Assembly: GCF_010389155.1 (NCBI RefSeq) | Contig: NC_057768.1 | Location: forward strand, 23,755,966 to 23,819,965 | Reading direction: 5' to 3' | Source of the DNA: Erigeron canadensis | Lineage: Eukaryota > Streptophyta > Magnoliopsida > Asterales > Asteraceae | Length of the DNA stretch: 64,000 nucleotides | Shown here: in pieces, positions 1-12,196 of the stretch | How the letters are laid out: each line of letters opens with the position of its first letter | How positions within the stretch are numbered: the stretch's first letter is position 1 | Program-made: the position numbers and the translations under genes | Notes under the pieces: generated by a model | Database searches by the model: none | Told to the model about the DNA's origin: nothing | What the model saw: the letters and a program-made list of their open reading frames with translations, nothing else

Positions 1-689
1 TGCTAGTTGTGTAAAAAGTCATTTTCAAAGAATTATAAACTGCTATGCTAGGTGGGGGGTGCTTGGTCTCAAAAAAAAAAAAGAATCATATTATCTTATT
101 TAATGTTAGTTTATGGCTATGAGATGCAAAAAAATTTGCAATAGGGCATCCCCATTTCAATCGATCTTGATGAGAAAGCTATCATGAGTGAGAAATTATA
201 TCACTTGTAAGTCCATGGATTTTTTTTTAAGTCGTTAAACCATTTTTACTATGTCTGTGTTTGTAATTTTGTATAAACTAGTTACGTTACCCGGGCTTCA
301 CCCTGAGAAACATAACGTTGTTTTCGAAAACCTTATACCCATAGAAGATACACTCATTTGTTTTTTTTTTGTTTAAACGCATGTCCGAAAATATAGTAAT
401 CATTTACATGATCAATTATATTAATAGTTGAAGGGAAAAAAATGTTAATCATATAGCTAACTATAAGTCGATCTATTACAACCAGTGCGGTTGTTCGTAT
501 TTCATTTTCTTCGTGCTCCAAATTAAAGAAGTTTAATGGAAGCCGGGCATGAAGCATGATGTGGCTGAGAATGTAAGTGAGTATCTCATTTGCTTACAAA
601 TTAAGGTCGATCGTAAGTAGTTACCTAGATTGTTGATGCAATAGGTGAAACTGGAATGGAAATGGGAACAAATCCCAATGACCTTCAAT
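1..689. other. Decayed repeat DNA, no gene seen
   Basis: No convincing coding exon is visible here. The stretch precedes the readable part of the Ty3/gypsy relic and probably belongs to the same decayed element. A short motif, CGCATGTCCG followed by an AAAATAT run at about 379-395, recurs at about 6677-6694, which suggests a shared repeat. Nothing else can be assigned. Confidence 0.4.
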
Positions 690-1538
690 ACGAAGTTACC
701 GAGGGCATGAAATGGTCGTGATATGAATTGAGTGAATGTAGATCAGTTAGCGAAGACAGCCTACCTTTTGGCCACCTGTGAAACCAATTGGTTTGACACC
801 ATGGCACGATGATACTTTAAAGAAGTGGTGTCTAATCATGGAGTTCCGGTTCTATCATCTTTCAACAAGCAATGGGTACTCAACTCGATATGAGTACGAT
901 ACATCATCATCAAACGAATAGAAACGGTGGAAGAACGTTACAAACGCTAAAGGACATATTGGGAACATATACTAATGACGTTTGTGGTAGGTGAGCAGAA
1001 CACTTGTCATTGATTGAACTCTCGTACAATACTAACTATCACCCAGATATTAAAGTGACACCGCTAGAGCACCTTATGATAGGAAGTGTTGTTCTCCCAT
1101 ATCTTAGGTCGGAAATAGTGAATTGGATGACAAGGAAATTTCTCAAATGAAAGGGGAATTAAAACTAACCCACAAATGACTAAATAGGTTCGCCAAAGTA
1201 AAGTGTAGACCATTGAAGCTTTCTAAAGAGCTTAGGATATTTCATATTCATAAACTACACAAGTGGTTGGTAGATCCCACCCCTCACGTGACAATGAACA
1301 ATATCCTAGTAGACAAAGGCTTAGCCGGGTCGAAGAATCCGATAGAATCTCAGATAGTGATGTCAAGAAATTAGGGAAAACAAACCCTTCACGATTGTCA
1401 AAGTTAGATGGAAAGGCTAGACGCGATAACAAGTTCATTTGTGAGCGAAAGGACCATATGAGACCTAAGTACCCTAAATTGTTTAATAACTAGGGTTTTG
1501 TCGAATTTCGGGACGAAATTCCTTTAACGGGGGAATGA
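690..1538 (+). pseudogene. Ty3/gypsy pol relic (integrase end)
   Basis: Broken 3' end of a Ty3/gypsy polyprotein. Fragments of the integrase core and C-terminal region can be read in shifting frames: HGVPV near 840, GTQLDMST near 870-900, and LIELSYN near 1012-1032. The last segment reads VEFRDEI, then a stop at 1536-1538. The ending 'EFRDEI' followed by a G-rich tract and an LTR starting TGTAACA is typical of long-LTR gypsy elements. Frame changes and internal stops show it is dead. The G-rich tract at about 1528-1534 would be the polypurine tract. The upstream half of the element lies outside the window or has decayed. Confidence 0.7.
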
Positions 1539-3204
1539 TGTAACATACGTCAATTTTGACCGTTTGACTTTTCATATAATTTGACTAGCTACTTGAATTA
1601 TTATGTAAATGTTTTTGTTTCGAGGTATAATGACTAGTGACATGCTTGACGGGTCAAATTATCGACTATTTATACGACACAGTAACTATCAATGATTAAA
1701 TAAACTTGAAAAGAGATCGGGTCAACCCATGGATCTATTAACGACCCATGACACACAAGGATACCCAACCCTATCCCTCAAAACCCTTTCATTCATTCAT
1801 TCCATCCATACATTCATTTCTATCTTCCTCTTCCTCTCTTTATTTCTCTTCCACACACACCTTCATATCTTACTCCCTCTCTAAATTTCTTCTTCAATTA
1901 GTGTTGTTTGAGCAAGATTTATACAAGAATCATCATCATTGTCATCACTTATTCGTCATATCAAAAATTTGGAATTTAAAGTTCAAAAAATCTTCCATTA
2001 TAGCTCAAAAACGGGTTTGACACTTAGAAGAAGATTTGGTAAGCTAAACTCATATCAAATGCATCTTTGTATGTTAATAATCATGTTTCATACTCAAATC
2101 ATGTGAGTTCTTGGTCGATTTGGGTTCAAAAATGGGTTTGAGTCAAAACTAGGGTTCTTAGGGTTTAAATTGGGTCAAGAACGAATTTGGACAAAGAATT
2201 GTTATTATGAGTCGAGTTTTGATGTGGGTTATGTCCATTTATTCTTAAGTTCAAGTCTTAAAGCTTCTCCTAAACGAGTTTGAGGTCAAATTGATGTTTT
2301 GGGTTGAAAAATGGGGTTTATGCCCGTCAGGCTGAGCACGACCTCTGAGAGGCTTAGCACGGCCTTTGCTCTGCATAAGAGTAGTGCTCCACTGACCTCG
2401 TCGACTAGTTTTCATTTCCCGTTTTGTTCCATATTCAATCGACTTGTAACTTCGTGGGAAGTCTTCTAACATCATTCTAAGGTCAACAAAATTGATTAAA
2501 TTCAAATCTAAACACTTTGATTTCCATGTCGATTTTGGTGCTAAGTCATTAAACGTATTTGACAAAAACTCTTCCTTTGTTGTCCAAACGTTCCGAAACA
2601 ACTTCGAATATACTTTTAGGGATTGTGGCATTGTATAACTAACTAGACCTTATTGCCTATGGTATTAGAGTTGACATTGATGATATTGTGATAAATATTG
2701 ATAGGTTGTGGACACGTAGCGGTTGTTGAACGCTTATAAACCTTTGTTAACTCATTATTGTTGCTTGGAAACCGAGGTGAGTTCCGTAGCTCCCTACTCG
2801 CTTGAGATTCGGGCTGGAAAGTGTACACATACGTGTTTAATTGTTTTGTTGACTTATTGTTGGTTTGATTGGTTTATTTGATTTAGTATGCATTCGTTTA
2901 TGATTATATATTGTGAGATTGGATGTTTATTGAGTTGTGGTTTGATCGATTGTTTGATTGTTGGATAACAGTGATTGATTGTTTGATGGTTTACGCATAC
3001 TATGGTGATATTGTAATTCATTTAGGATATACGTATATACATGGAAGTCGGTTATGCCTTCAAAGGAGTTTTAGATGTGTGCGGGTGACCCTATATATAA
3101 GCATCGAGAACTCGTTGAAAGTAGAATCCTCTTAAGTGTATGTACGTATAGCTTTGGTTGGTTGATGATTGATGGATTTGTGATTGAGGTAACACGCATT
3201 TGTT

Positions 3205-3455
3205 GGTTACTGATGAGATGTACGTATCCCCAAGCTATGGGAAACGTGAGCGGGAACGTACGCACCCCTTTTGTATGGGAAACGTGTGCGAGGCCGTTCC
3301 CTCCCCGGGGAACGTAAACACGCATACGTACTGATATGGTTAGTGATGAGACGCAAGCACCCCCAAGCTAATGGGAAACGTGAGCGAGAACGTACGTACC
3401 CCTTTTGCATGGGAAACGTGCGTGAGGTCGTTCGCTCCCCAGGGGACTTGTACAC
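3205..3455 (+). repeat. Tandem repeat inside gypsy LTR
   Basis: Two diverged units of about 135 bp, roughly 3220-3330 and 3355-3455. Each contains two copies of an ATGGGAAACGTG-like core followed by a CGTACG-rich spacer and a CCCCTTTTG segment. They lie within the LTR and are local subrepeats of it. Confidence 0.65.
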
Positions 3456-4087
3456 TTTTGATGATTGTTGGGAGACACATGATACACACTCTGCATTGCT
3501 TGATCATGTCGCATGCACGTATACTTTGTGCATTCTTATTGCTTCGCATACTCTTTGATGTTAATATTTCTCATACACAACTTGTGACACACATTCCTTA
3601 TTTTGTTGGTATATTATTGGCTTGTTATGCGATGAGGTTTTCCTTCAGTTACTTATCTTGGTTGATGTTGAGCCTTATACAGGCCACTTGTAAGCCATTA
3701 CTTGCCTTATTTACACTTATCTTGATATTTGTCGATGGTTACTTGTGAACCATTACTACGAACTCACCAACCTAGTGTTGACTTTGTTTAGTGTACTTTT
3801 CAGGTATTCGTGTGAAATTGGAGACTTGATGTTCTTGCTAAGGCTTGGACTGGGACGATCATGGATCCGTGATCCGTTGCCCACTTAGAGTTATGCTTAG
3901 AACCTTTCGGGGTTTAGTTGTAGTACTTTGTCTGTTTTCCGTTTATGACTTCTTGCTTACGTTGCATCTCGTATCTTAAATGTTGGTTTGGGTTCACCGA
4001 ACCCTTTTATTTCATGTAGTTTATGTTCTACGATAATCTCATGCATACGCTATATCTTTTCAGTAATATTATGAGCCTAGCTTGGGG

Positions 4088-4343
4088 TAGGGATGAGCAC
4101 GAGTCGAAATCCGGCCCGACCCGCGAAAGCATGAAAACGTGAACCGTGACCCGGCCCGTGAAGGCACGGGTCGGTTCGGTTCGGTTCGGGTTCGGGCGGG
4201 TCACGGCTTTCCTTCACACTTTTTTGGTTTTTGCCTTCACCCGGCCCGGCCCGGGCCGACCCGTCCAACCCGTGACCCGACCCATTAGGGCTTCGGGCCG
4301 GTTCGGGTCGGGCGCGGGTCAATGGTTTTTTTGCTCATCCCTA
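4088..4343. mobile_element. hAT-type MITE nested in the LTR
   Basis: A 256-bp element with perfect 12-bp terminal inverted repeats, TAGGGATGAGCA at 4088-4099 and TGCTCATCCCTA at 4332-4343. An exact 8-bp target duplication GCTTGGGG flanks it (4080-4087 and 4344-4351), the length used by hAT transposases. The interior is much richer in G+C than its surroundings, with CGGCCCG/CGGGTCGG-like repeats, and has no transposase. It inserted about 7 bp before the end of the gypsy LTR and is therefore younger than that LTR. Confidence 0.85.
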
Positions 4344-4490
4344 GCTTGGGGTGTTACACTCACATACTAAATTTTTAATATATCTATAAATGTTTGGCCC
4401 CATGCTTTTTATGGATTAAAAAAACAAGATGTGATAGGTTCACACCCAAGCTTGGATGTCTAACAGCCACATAAACTCTAACCTCATTTT

Positions 4491-4684
4491 ATATAGGGAA
4501 ATGATTAATCCTTCTAACCAAATAGCCTAATAATCATTTTAATTATGAGATAATGACATGTGGAAAAATCAGAGAGCAATATTAGGATTTAGGAAAGGGT
4601 AGATACCACATGTCACATTTTTAATGTATTAGAGAGATTATTAAGCTATCTGGTTAGGAGGATTTATATTTTCATTTCCTATAT
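4491..4684. mobile_element. Small TIR element (MITE)
   Basis: About 194 bp with imperfect inverted arms of some 45 bp: a left arm beginning ATATAGGGAAATGA and a right arm ending TCATTTCCTATAT. Both carry the inner pair CTAACCAAATAGC / GCTATCTGGTTAG. It has no coding capacity and its superfamily is uncertain. Confidence 0.6.
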
Positions 4685-5201
4685 ATGTTTATATAACTTT
4701 TTAAACCGGCTGACGGCAAGTAAAATTTAATAGAGCCGGCCAGTCCACCCCCTAAACCGGCCAATTAAGTAGCTAGATCAATGCTTAGTTTTATCATATA
4801 TATTATATATAAAACAATTGAAACAAGTTTGGTTGTTAGTTTGTGAGAGCTTCTAATTACCTTCGAGTAACTCTAGAGATGGCAAATTCGGTGTTGGTGG
4901 TGGTGGCAGTTTTGGAGTTGTGACCGGTGGGAGAGATATCGGAATGACAACTTGGGTCTGCAGCGGATGGTGTTTCAAGGTATTGTTTGCATTTGTAGGA
5001 CCGAAGCTCATACTTTTGTGATTCATATCTCTTCTGCTGCTTATTTCAATTCCCTGAACTATGTATTACGAATTATAAACAACATGACACAAACATGAAA
5101 TGAGCAATTGATCATATGCAAATGTCAAATTATATACCTGAAATTAGATTACAAATTGTAAGTGATTGTTTCCAGATCTGATTGATGCATGTTTTATTCA
5201 A

Positions 5202-5236
<35 letters not shown>

Positions 5237-6437
5237 TGATATAGTTCAATGGTGAGCTAGCTGGTACTCAGTCAATGACAATGTCTTGAGGGTCAACGTC
5301 TCCAAAAATCAATATTAAAAGACGTTTGCTAAATACACAAAATAATATTCTTAGAAAAGTCACATGTGATGGGCCACGATACATGATAATTGCACATTCA
5401 TATTTGAATAACAAACTAATTACCTTTAAAGTATAGGCAAGTGTGTTTGTCCACCACTGATACTAGTATTAAACAAGTGGTTACTACTGCTAGTCTATCT
5501 ACCTACATAATGCGACAGTGTAATGATGTTGATGGTGACGATGAGAGGTGACGGTATCCGCAATAGTGATAAGGTTTTTAATGTAAAATATAATTGATAC
5601 AAAAAAATTAAATTTAAGAATCAAAGGTAGATCTTATTAATTAAGTATATTTTAAGTAGATATTATAGCTTTTTTAGTGAAATTTTTTAAAATAGTAAAT
5701 AAGAATTAGAGGGCATTTTGAGATTATCAATAACTCGGTTAAAGAAAATGAAGGCAGCTAAATGTGTTATAGCCGTTCAAAAAAATTAAATAAAGATCTT
5801 TAATAAGTATGATAAGCTTTTCTCGCAAAAACATTTCATACCTCGTTACTATATTGAGTTTGCATATGGGATATCTTAAAGTCTAAAACTAAATAAATGT
5901 TGGGCTTTCGTTGGGGCTTAATTATAAAACTAAAAAAATTGGTCTGTTGGGCTAGATTACAGAGTGGTCCAAGTCTCATCCTAGTTCTACACTTCGACAT
6001 ATCCATCTTTAAATGTTGACATTGCCACAGTTCATGGTCATTTCGATTATAAATATAGTAATGACAACTTTAACTAACACTAACGACGCAGCATTTAGGA
6101 AACAAAACCTGTATCTTGAAAGTATATACATAGCATTATATCTTTCATTATCAAATGATCAACTATAATACACACACCTTATAACAAATTAACAACACCA
6201 AAAATGGTTATGTGAAACAAAAAACATTTCAACATCTTGTACCAAATTGGAAATTGACAAAACTTGTTAACGATAAGCACAGGGTACATAGTTTGTTGTA
6301 TACCCGCCAACGTAAAAGCTAGGGGTTTAATTAAGTACTCCAAACAAAGCACAAATATACGTTAAGTTTGAAATAATTGGTACATCAGAGTTGCTGATAT
6401 CTCAAAACATTTAAACAATACAAAAGGGAAATGGCTA
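4685..6437. other. Intergenic; (TA)n microsatellite
   Basis: No supported gene. A (TA)n microsatellite lies at about 5205-5233. A short glycine-rich frame at about 4878-5020 ends soon and has no clear relative, so I do not call it. The last part lies downstream of the DUF7731 gene and should hold its 3' UTR. Confidence 0.5.
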
Positions 6438-8226
6438 TCATAAACACAATAGAATACAAATTGAGATCAAAGGTACTAGACCAAAAAGAATAGAGTATGA
6501 AAGCTTGTATGTATTGCTTCCATATGTCTGAATATGCTCAGCCACATTGAAAATACCTACAAACCAAAAATAAAAAGATCTAATTAAAACTGACAAGATT
6601 ACACAAAGGAAATATTTAACTTGATTCAATAATATGTATATTTTCATACTGTTTAAATATAATCACGTTAAATAAACGCATGTCCGGAAAATATTTAAGC
6701 TTAGTTCGTTAAAAGTTAAATATACGTTTATTGATTAAACATTGTGAAAAGAGAAGGTCTTAAATGAAATTAGGAATTAAGGAAGTTTCCAAATTACACT
6801 ATATAGGGGCCGAAATTTACAAGGCTTGGAAAGCCTTGACTAAACTTGTTCACTAAGTTTAAAACCCTAACTAATTAACCTTATATAAAGGGGTTAAGGG
6901 TTAAGGTTTTTGTGTGACATTAGAATTGTAAAAACTCTAGCTGATTCTCTTTTCTCTCCCTCTCTCTTGGTTCCATCGCGAGCAACAATACCCAAAGGGT
7001 TTTCGGTTTTGGGGTTTGACTTTTAGGGATTCAACACAAAGTGTGAGTACATGATCGGGTACTAGCATACATACATAGGGGTGTCAGTGATCGCAGAAGG
7101 GTTTTGCTTTAAACTCTAATCAATAATAATCATCATTATTATTACTATTGGAAGCTAAGCTAAAAGGTAAACATTCACTTTTATACTTTGTTAAATAATT
7201 ATATTACATATGATTCTTTCCGCTGCGTACTCGTGTTATTGTTCTTGATAATAGTTATGAATCCTAACACATACAATCCTAGATTTTGATGTCTAACGTT
7301 ATTACCTCGTGTAGGTCCATAGCTGCATCCGGTATTGATGGTGTCCTGCACATTCCTTACGGTAGCACGATTATAGAAGAGGAAACTTGACAGTACATCA
7401 TTGATGCAGTTTAGCGCCTGTTCTGTCTCTTTGAGGCACACGCCGCCACAGTATTGATCTGTATATTCAGACGGAATGTGAAGGTCACCACTCTCTGTCA
7501 ACCTATAGGACTCCCCACAACCACTGTAAATCTGTTGTTCATGAAATACAACAGTGAAACGCCTTAGCAAAATAATGCATATTGGTCACGTTGAGTTCTG
7601 ACTTCTAAGGTCAGACTGATTTTCATCACCAAATATCTTTCAAGAACTATGTAAAAAAACCTTTAATACAAAAGATTATTATGATATATGGCAGGGAAAT
7701 AATAACCTTGTCACCGAGACAGACCAGTGCTTTAGCAATTGATCCACCACCGATTCCTCCAAATCCACCGCCAACACCATTCCCAAAGCCACTGCCGCCG
7801 CCACTTCCAAACCCACCACCACCACTGCCACCACCATTCCCAAACCCACCGCCACCGCCACTGCCTCCAAATCCGCCAGCACCACCAGCGCCACTACCTG
7901 GCTGAGGTATATATCCAATCCCAGTTCCTGCAATTCCTGTTTGTGCTCTCCCTACATGCCAAAGAATCGCGTATTACTTCAATGTAAAAAACTTATAGTC
8001 CGAATAAACATTACTCCTTATAGTTCAGCAACCTATCCTACTTTCTACCAAAATGTGTTTTTTTTTTATCCAACCAACATAACAAAAAAGTTACTACAAT
8101 GAGCTAAAATCAATCCATCTCTTTAAACAAATTTGCAGAATCTGTACCTAAACGGAAGCCATAAACACAGACATAAAGCAACATCATTGATAAAAGCAGT
8201 TGCTTGTTGTCAATGGTGAAAGCCAT
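6438..8226 (-). CDS. Glycine-rich DUF7731-type secreted protein
   Basis: Function unknown; the sequence matches the plant DUF7731 family. Exons on the minus strand: 8226-8148, 7951-7707, 7531-7306 and 6556-6438, all with GT-AG introns and one frame giving 222 aa. Residues 1-26 form a signal peptide (MAFTIDN followed by a leucine-rich core). Exon 2 holds a glycine-rich stretch of about 60 residues with GGGG, FGNG and GFG repeats. Exons 3-4 hold the conserved cysteine domain, with GCGESYRLTESG, EYTDQYCGG, LNCIND and FNVAEHI. The C-terminal 20 or so residues are hydrophobic, so it may be membrane-held or GPI-anchored, probably at the cell surface. The start is the only Met giving a signal peptide that splices in frame. 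Intron 3 seems to contain an LTR fragment. Confidence 0.82.
6660..7271 (-). repeat. Probable LTR fragment in DUF7731 intron 3
   Basis: On the minus strand the segment opens TGTGTTAGGATTCATAAC and soon reads CGCAGCGGAAAG, a style of start common in plant copia LTRs. A TATATAA box lies at about 6883-6890 (minus strand CTTTATATAAGG). It fills most of intron 3 (6557-7305). I could not fix its other end or find a target duplication, so solo LTR versus fragment is open. Confidence 0.35.
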
Positions 8227-8931
8227 ATCGACAACTCTAACAAATATAACGCTTCTTGAGTGTAAATTTCAGAATTCAGTATTTCCTATCGAATTTACTC
8301 GCACTAGATTGAACAAGAGTATGCATGATACATTAAAACATACAGTTCATCTGAATACACATGTATATATAGGTAGGCATATCAGGAAAGGAAGTCCAAA
8401 CTCCAAAGTAAGGGTAATGTACAACTTTAAATTGCATAATATATTGATTGGGGAGTACAAGAGGTCATTTGGTTGGGATAGGGAAGACTAAGCAGAGAAG
8501 TAGTTGAAGGAGGTCACCAACTGCTGAAATCTAGTTAGTTTAGCTTTTTTAACATATCAAGCCTAATTAATTGTCACTTTTTAGTCCTAATTATTCTTGC
8601 ACTTTCAAGTATCCAGAAAGCTATATATATACTCAAACTTCTTATATCATACCAATATGGGACAGCTTGTTACATACGTGATCAACCTTTTGTTATCTAT
8701 ATATATACTCAAAGACAAGGGCAGAGCTAGAAAAGCTTGTCGAATGGATTCATAACCAAAATTTATAATTTTTGATTTCTGATTTACATTACAATTTTGG
8801 CTGCATCTCTGCCTCCCTCTTATTGGAATCCCCATCTGACTTGTTTTTTGACCTCTGGCCGGAACTCCCCCAACCACAGGCCACAGCCAACACTATAAGC
8901 CACAACCCGACCTCTTTTTACTAGTATACAT
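8227..8931. other. Upstream region of the DUF7731 gene
   Basis: No gene seen. This should contain the promoter and 5' UTR of the minus-strand glycine-rich gene. Short TATATATA runs occur at about 8621-8628 and 8698-8706, but none can be named as the TATA box from sequence alone. Confidence 0.4.
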
Positions 8932-10015
8932 TAGGGCTAATTACTTGGAAAGACCTTCAACTTGTCACTGAAATCTTTTCTGGGGCTCGAACAAAAAAAA
9001 GTTCTATTCGGGGGAAGAAAAAATAGGGCTAATTACTTGGAAAGTCCTTCAACTTGTAGCCAGTTAAAAATAGGGCTAATTACTTGGAAAGTCCTTCAAC
9101 TTGTTACTAAAACCTTTTCTGGGGCTCCAACAAAAAAAAATTCTATTTGAGGATATGAAAACGGCTAACATTACTATTGTGGAGTCTCGTGTAAGTAGCC
9201 GGTCAAAAAGTATTTTGAATGTAATATATATGGATTACATGAAAATTTCAAGTCATATCTCTATACAAAACACAAAAATATAATATATATATATATATAT
9301 ATATTTCTGGGTTCCATCTCCATTCCATCTTCGTAACCTCCGACCACCCTACCGCCGACACCACCTAAATCCGACTACCCTTTTGCCATTACAGATTTAG
9401 GATGCCATAATCACATATTCCCTATGGTAACGTCAGCTCATCATCAACATCACTAGTATATAATCACATTATCAGAAAATCAAAAACAACATACAAATTT
9501 TCCGGCCACCCCAACACCACCACCACAAAGATCCGGCCACAAAACTCATGAAACAATTTGAATAATCTTGATTGTATCTTTGTCCCCAATTAACCATTCT
9601 CATGTTCAACTCTTATTAAACAACTCAAGTTAAAGATTTGAACCTTTTACTTAACACCACTGCAAATCTCCATAGCCGCCACCATAAAGTTTATGATGCC
9701 GGCAGCGGTGGTTTTGAAATGGAAGTGGCTAGATGTGATATGGTACAAGGGAATATAAAAAAGTGGCTAATTTGAAAAAAAATTGTTGGAGCCCCAAAAA
9801 AGGTTTTAGTAACAAGTTGAGAGACTTTTCAAGTAATTAGCCCTTAAAAATAAGGATAAAACCGGCTAGCTACTGTACACGTCAGCAAAAAGTGGTCACG
9901 GTCCTACTATAGTAATTTTAGCCATTTTTATACCCTCAACTAATACTTTTTTTTGTTACAACCCCAGAAAAGGTTTCAGTGACAAGTTGAGGAACTTTTC
10001 AAGTAATTAGCCCTA
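8932..10015. mobile_element. Foldback element with repeated termini
   Basis: A 1,084-bp element bounded by TAGGGCTAATTACTTGG and its inverted copy ending AAGTAATTAGCCCTA. A 5-bp duplication TACAT flanks it (8927-8931 and 10016-10020). The left end carries three copies of the terminal repeat (starting 8932, 9024 and 9071); the right end carries two inverted copies (about 9785-9845 and 9950-10015). Each terminal repeat is about 70 bp and includes a 'TTTCTGGGGCTC'-like block. No transposase is visible. Multiple terminal copies are typical of foldback or Mutator-like non-autonomous elements, but the superfamily is not certain. Confidence 0.75.
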
Positions 10016-10844
10016 TACATTATCAACACAAAATAGATGTGAATCACTTGCTAGATTATACAAGTGAAAATAATAAATGTTATGAGGTTCAAAACATAGA
10101 AAGAATTGTGACAGATACCATTCAAAATCCGATTGATGACGAAGTCAAGGATGATTTAAGGATATAACTCATCACACTTATTGTTTCAATACGAGTAAAC
10201 AATGCTTAAACTCTTACACCGCATTCTTGAACTTTTTTGAGATGGGATGAGAAAAATTAATTATAAGAGTCCAATGTTGAGATTTAAAAATAAACTCAAT
10301 ATAAATTTAGAGTTCTATAAAAAAAAACAAGTGACTATACATCTTTTTTTTTTTACTAAAATTTTTGAATACTTTAGTAATTATTAATTTATAGTTTCGT
10401 TGGTACCAATATATATATATATATACACTGTGATTTCAAAAAAGTTATCATCTAGCTATATTATCGATCAGGGTCCAATTTTGGGACCGAGCAAATTTTA
10501 AATTTTATCGAGGTAATTAATTTGTCGAATATCAATTTATAGAGGTTATGGGCTGATTTTATGCGTTGTCATTCGTGCATTTTATTACCAAAACATAACA
10601 TTTCGAGTTTTTTAGTTTTTTTTTGGAACATCAACTTTCATTTACAGCCCACCCCAAAATTGAAGGTGGCAAGTTTTTTAGTAGGTATAAAATTTCTTAC
10701 TTCCTCCGGCCATAACCGTATTTAACTTTGCGCAGTTAACAACACATATCACTTACCCTATATGTATATATGTGAGTTACTTTTTGAAAATCGAAATAAA
10801 AGAAAGAAAAAGAATTGTCTTGTGTCATCTTTTACGGGTTGTGG
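10016..10844. other. AT-rich intergenic DNA, no gene seen
   Basis: Low-complexity AT-rich sequence with a short (TA)n run at about 10411-10425. No coding frame or transposon end could be supported. Confidence 0.4.
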
Positions 10845-11035
10845 GCTCCAATGTCTCAACGCTGTATAGGGAGGTTAACATTTTGATAGACCTTACCTTT
10901 ACCTAGGTAAAAGAGGCTGCTTCTAATTTCTACCTAAATGGTTGAAAAGAACCTCTTGGCTCCAACCTTTCTCGGGATGAGGATCCAACCTCCGACCTTT
11001 GTTAAAGACCAAGGTGTTTATCACTAATCCAAATA
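10845..11035 (-). mobile_element. tRNA-derived SINE (family 1, copy 1)
   Basis: The minus strand carries a tRNA-like head with a decayed A box (TTAGTGATAAACACC region) and B box, then a body with CTCGGGATGAG, TTCTACCTAAATGG and CTGTATAGGGAGG on the opposite strand. The same blocks in the same order are found at 44930-45150, so this is a dispersed SINE family with pol III-type internal promoter remnants. Confidence 0.65.
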
Positions 11036-11663
11036 GCTTTTTGAAAAACAAAATACAATTTGTGTATTATAGGTGTAGATGTAATATATATATATATATA
11101 TGTCATGTTTTTGATTTCGAGTATTGAATAAAAAAAGAAACGTGAAAATAAAATAGTTAAAAAAAAATTAAGCGTCCTTCATGAGTTAACCTACATAAAA
11201 TAGTTGTACACTTATTATAAAATTTAATATATGAACTTCAAATATGAAAAATATAACTTTTTTATACACGTTAACGACAACCCTTACAATGAAAGGAATG
11301 TAACAAGATGAAGGAGTCATACCATATGATACCCCAACTTACACTACCCTCAATATAACTTTTCATCTTGCTCTCTCCTTCTCACTTTCAATACACTTTT
11401 TATTTATAAATTATAGGAAGAAAGATAAAAAATGAGAGAGGGAGAAAGATGACTATTTCTAGTAAAATGAGATGAAAAATAGATGTATGATGTTTAAGAG
11501 AGATGTGGAAAAAAAAAGCAAGAGATAAGGGATGAGAAAAGAGTGTTATTTCTGGTCTTAGCATTGTATTTAACATGTTATAAAAAAGTTACAAAAAAAG
11601 TTACCAAAAGTTAAAAAAAGTACAATAGTTTTTGTAACAAGCATATATATATATATATATATA
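11036..11663. other. AT-rich intergenic DNA, TA microsatellites
   Basis: No gene seen. Short (TA)n runs lie at about 11082-11101 and 11643-11663; the second is the left flank of the next foldback element. Confidence 0.45.
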
Positions 11664-12175
11664 GTAGAGATCCAGAGAGAAGGTTCTTAAGGAGCAAATG
11701 GAGAGACGGTGCGGTTTTTTTTTTTTTTAGCTTTTTTTTCACTTTTTTCATTCATTTTTTAACTAACTCAATCCACAAAAAAAAAATAAAAATAAATAAA
11801 TAAAAACTTCTAACCCGAGTTAGAGAGTTATACATGTAAGGGTACGGTAAGGGATTCGCCCTTAAGGGTATTAATAAGGGGTAGCTGGTGGGAGTGATAG
11901 ATCATACAGGGTGATAGGTCATAAGGGGTGATCGGTGATGGGGTGATCTACCTAACGACCTTCGCCCTTAGCCTTCATGGCTCCGCCATAAACTAAAAGG
12001 CTTCGCCTTTGAAAAAAAAGTATTTTAAAATTTTTTTATATGAAATTAGTTAATTAAAAAGAAAATGAAAAAAGAAAAAAATTTCAAAAAACAAGCTAAA
12101 AAAAATAAAAATAAGAATGAATCTTCTCTCCAGGTCATTCTCTACTTAAGATACCTTCTCATTTGATCTCTATCA
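11664..12175. mobile_element. (TA)n-flanked foldback MITE, type A
   Basis: About 510 bp between two (TA)n runs. The left end reads TAGAGATCC...AGAGAAGG and the right end is a diverged inverted match ending CTTCTCATTTGATCTCTA; the arms remain alignable for about 100 bp. The interior has GGGTGATAGGTCATA, a motif also found at about 55072. No coding frame. Confidence 0.55.
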
Positions 12176-12196
12176 TATATATATATATATATATAT

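Larger units (their letters stand above)
1539..4358 (+). repeat. Long 3' LTR of Ty3/gypsy element
   Basis: The LTR starts TGTAACA directly after the pol stop codon and polypurine tract, and ends TGTTACA at 4352-4358, so it has TG...CA ends and a 7-bp inverted terminus. It is about 2.8 kb, or about 2.55 kb without the nested hAT element at 4088-4343. No protein-coding role is seen; the short open frames inside are chance. A partial copy of the same LTR family lies at 15553-16650. No 5' LTR is in the window, so a target duplication cannot be tested. Confidence 0.7.

Noticed and set aside
1748..2020. 90-codon open frame rich in Ser, Phe and His
   Set aside because: It lies inside the gypsy LTR and corresponds to its TC-rich leader; the related LTR at 15553 has a different frame there.
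4878..5020. Short glycine-rich frame
   Set aside because: Fewer than 50 codons, no splice partner, and no cysteine domain like the DUF7731 gene.
7679..7933. Long frames with proline-rich or valine-rich translations
   Set aside because: They are other-frame shadows of the glycine-rich exon 2 of the DUF7731 gene.
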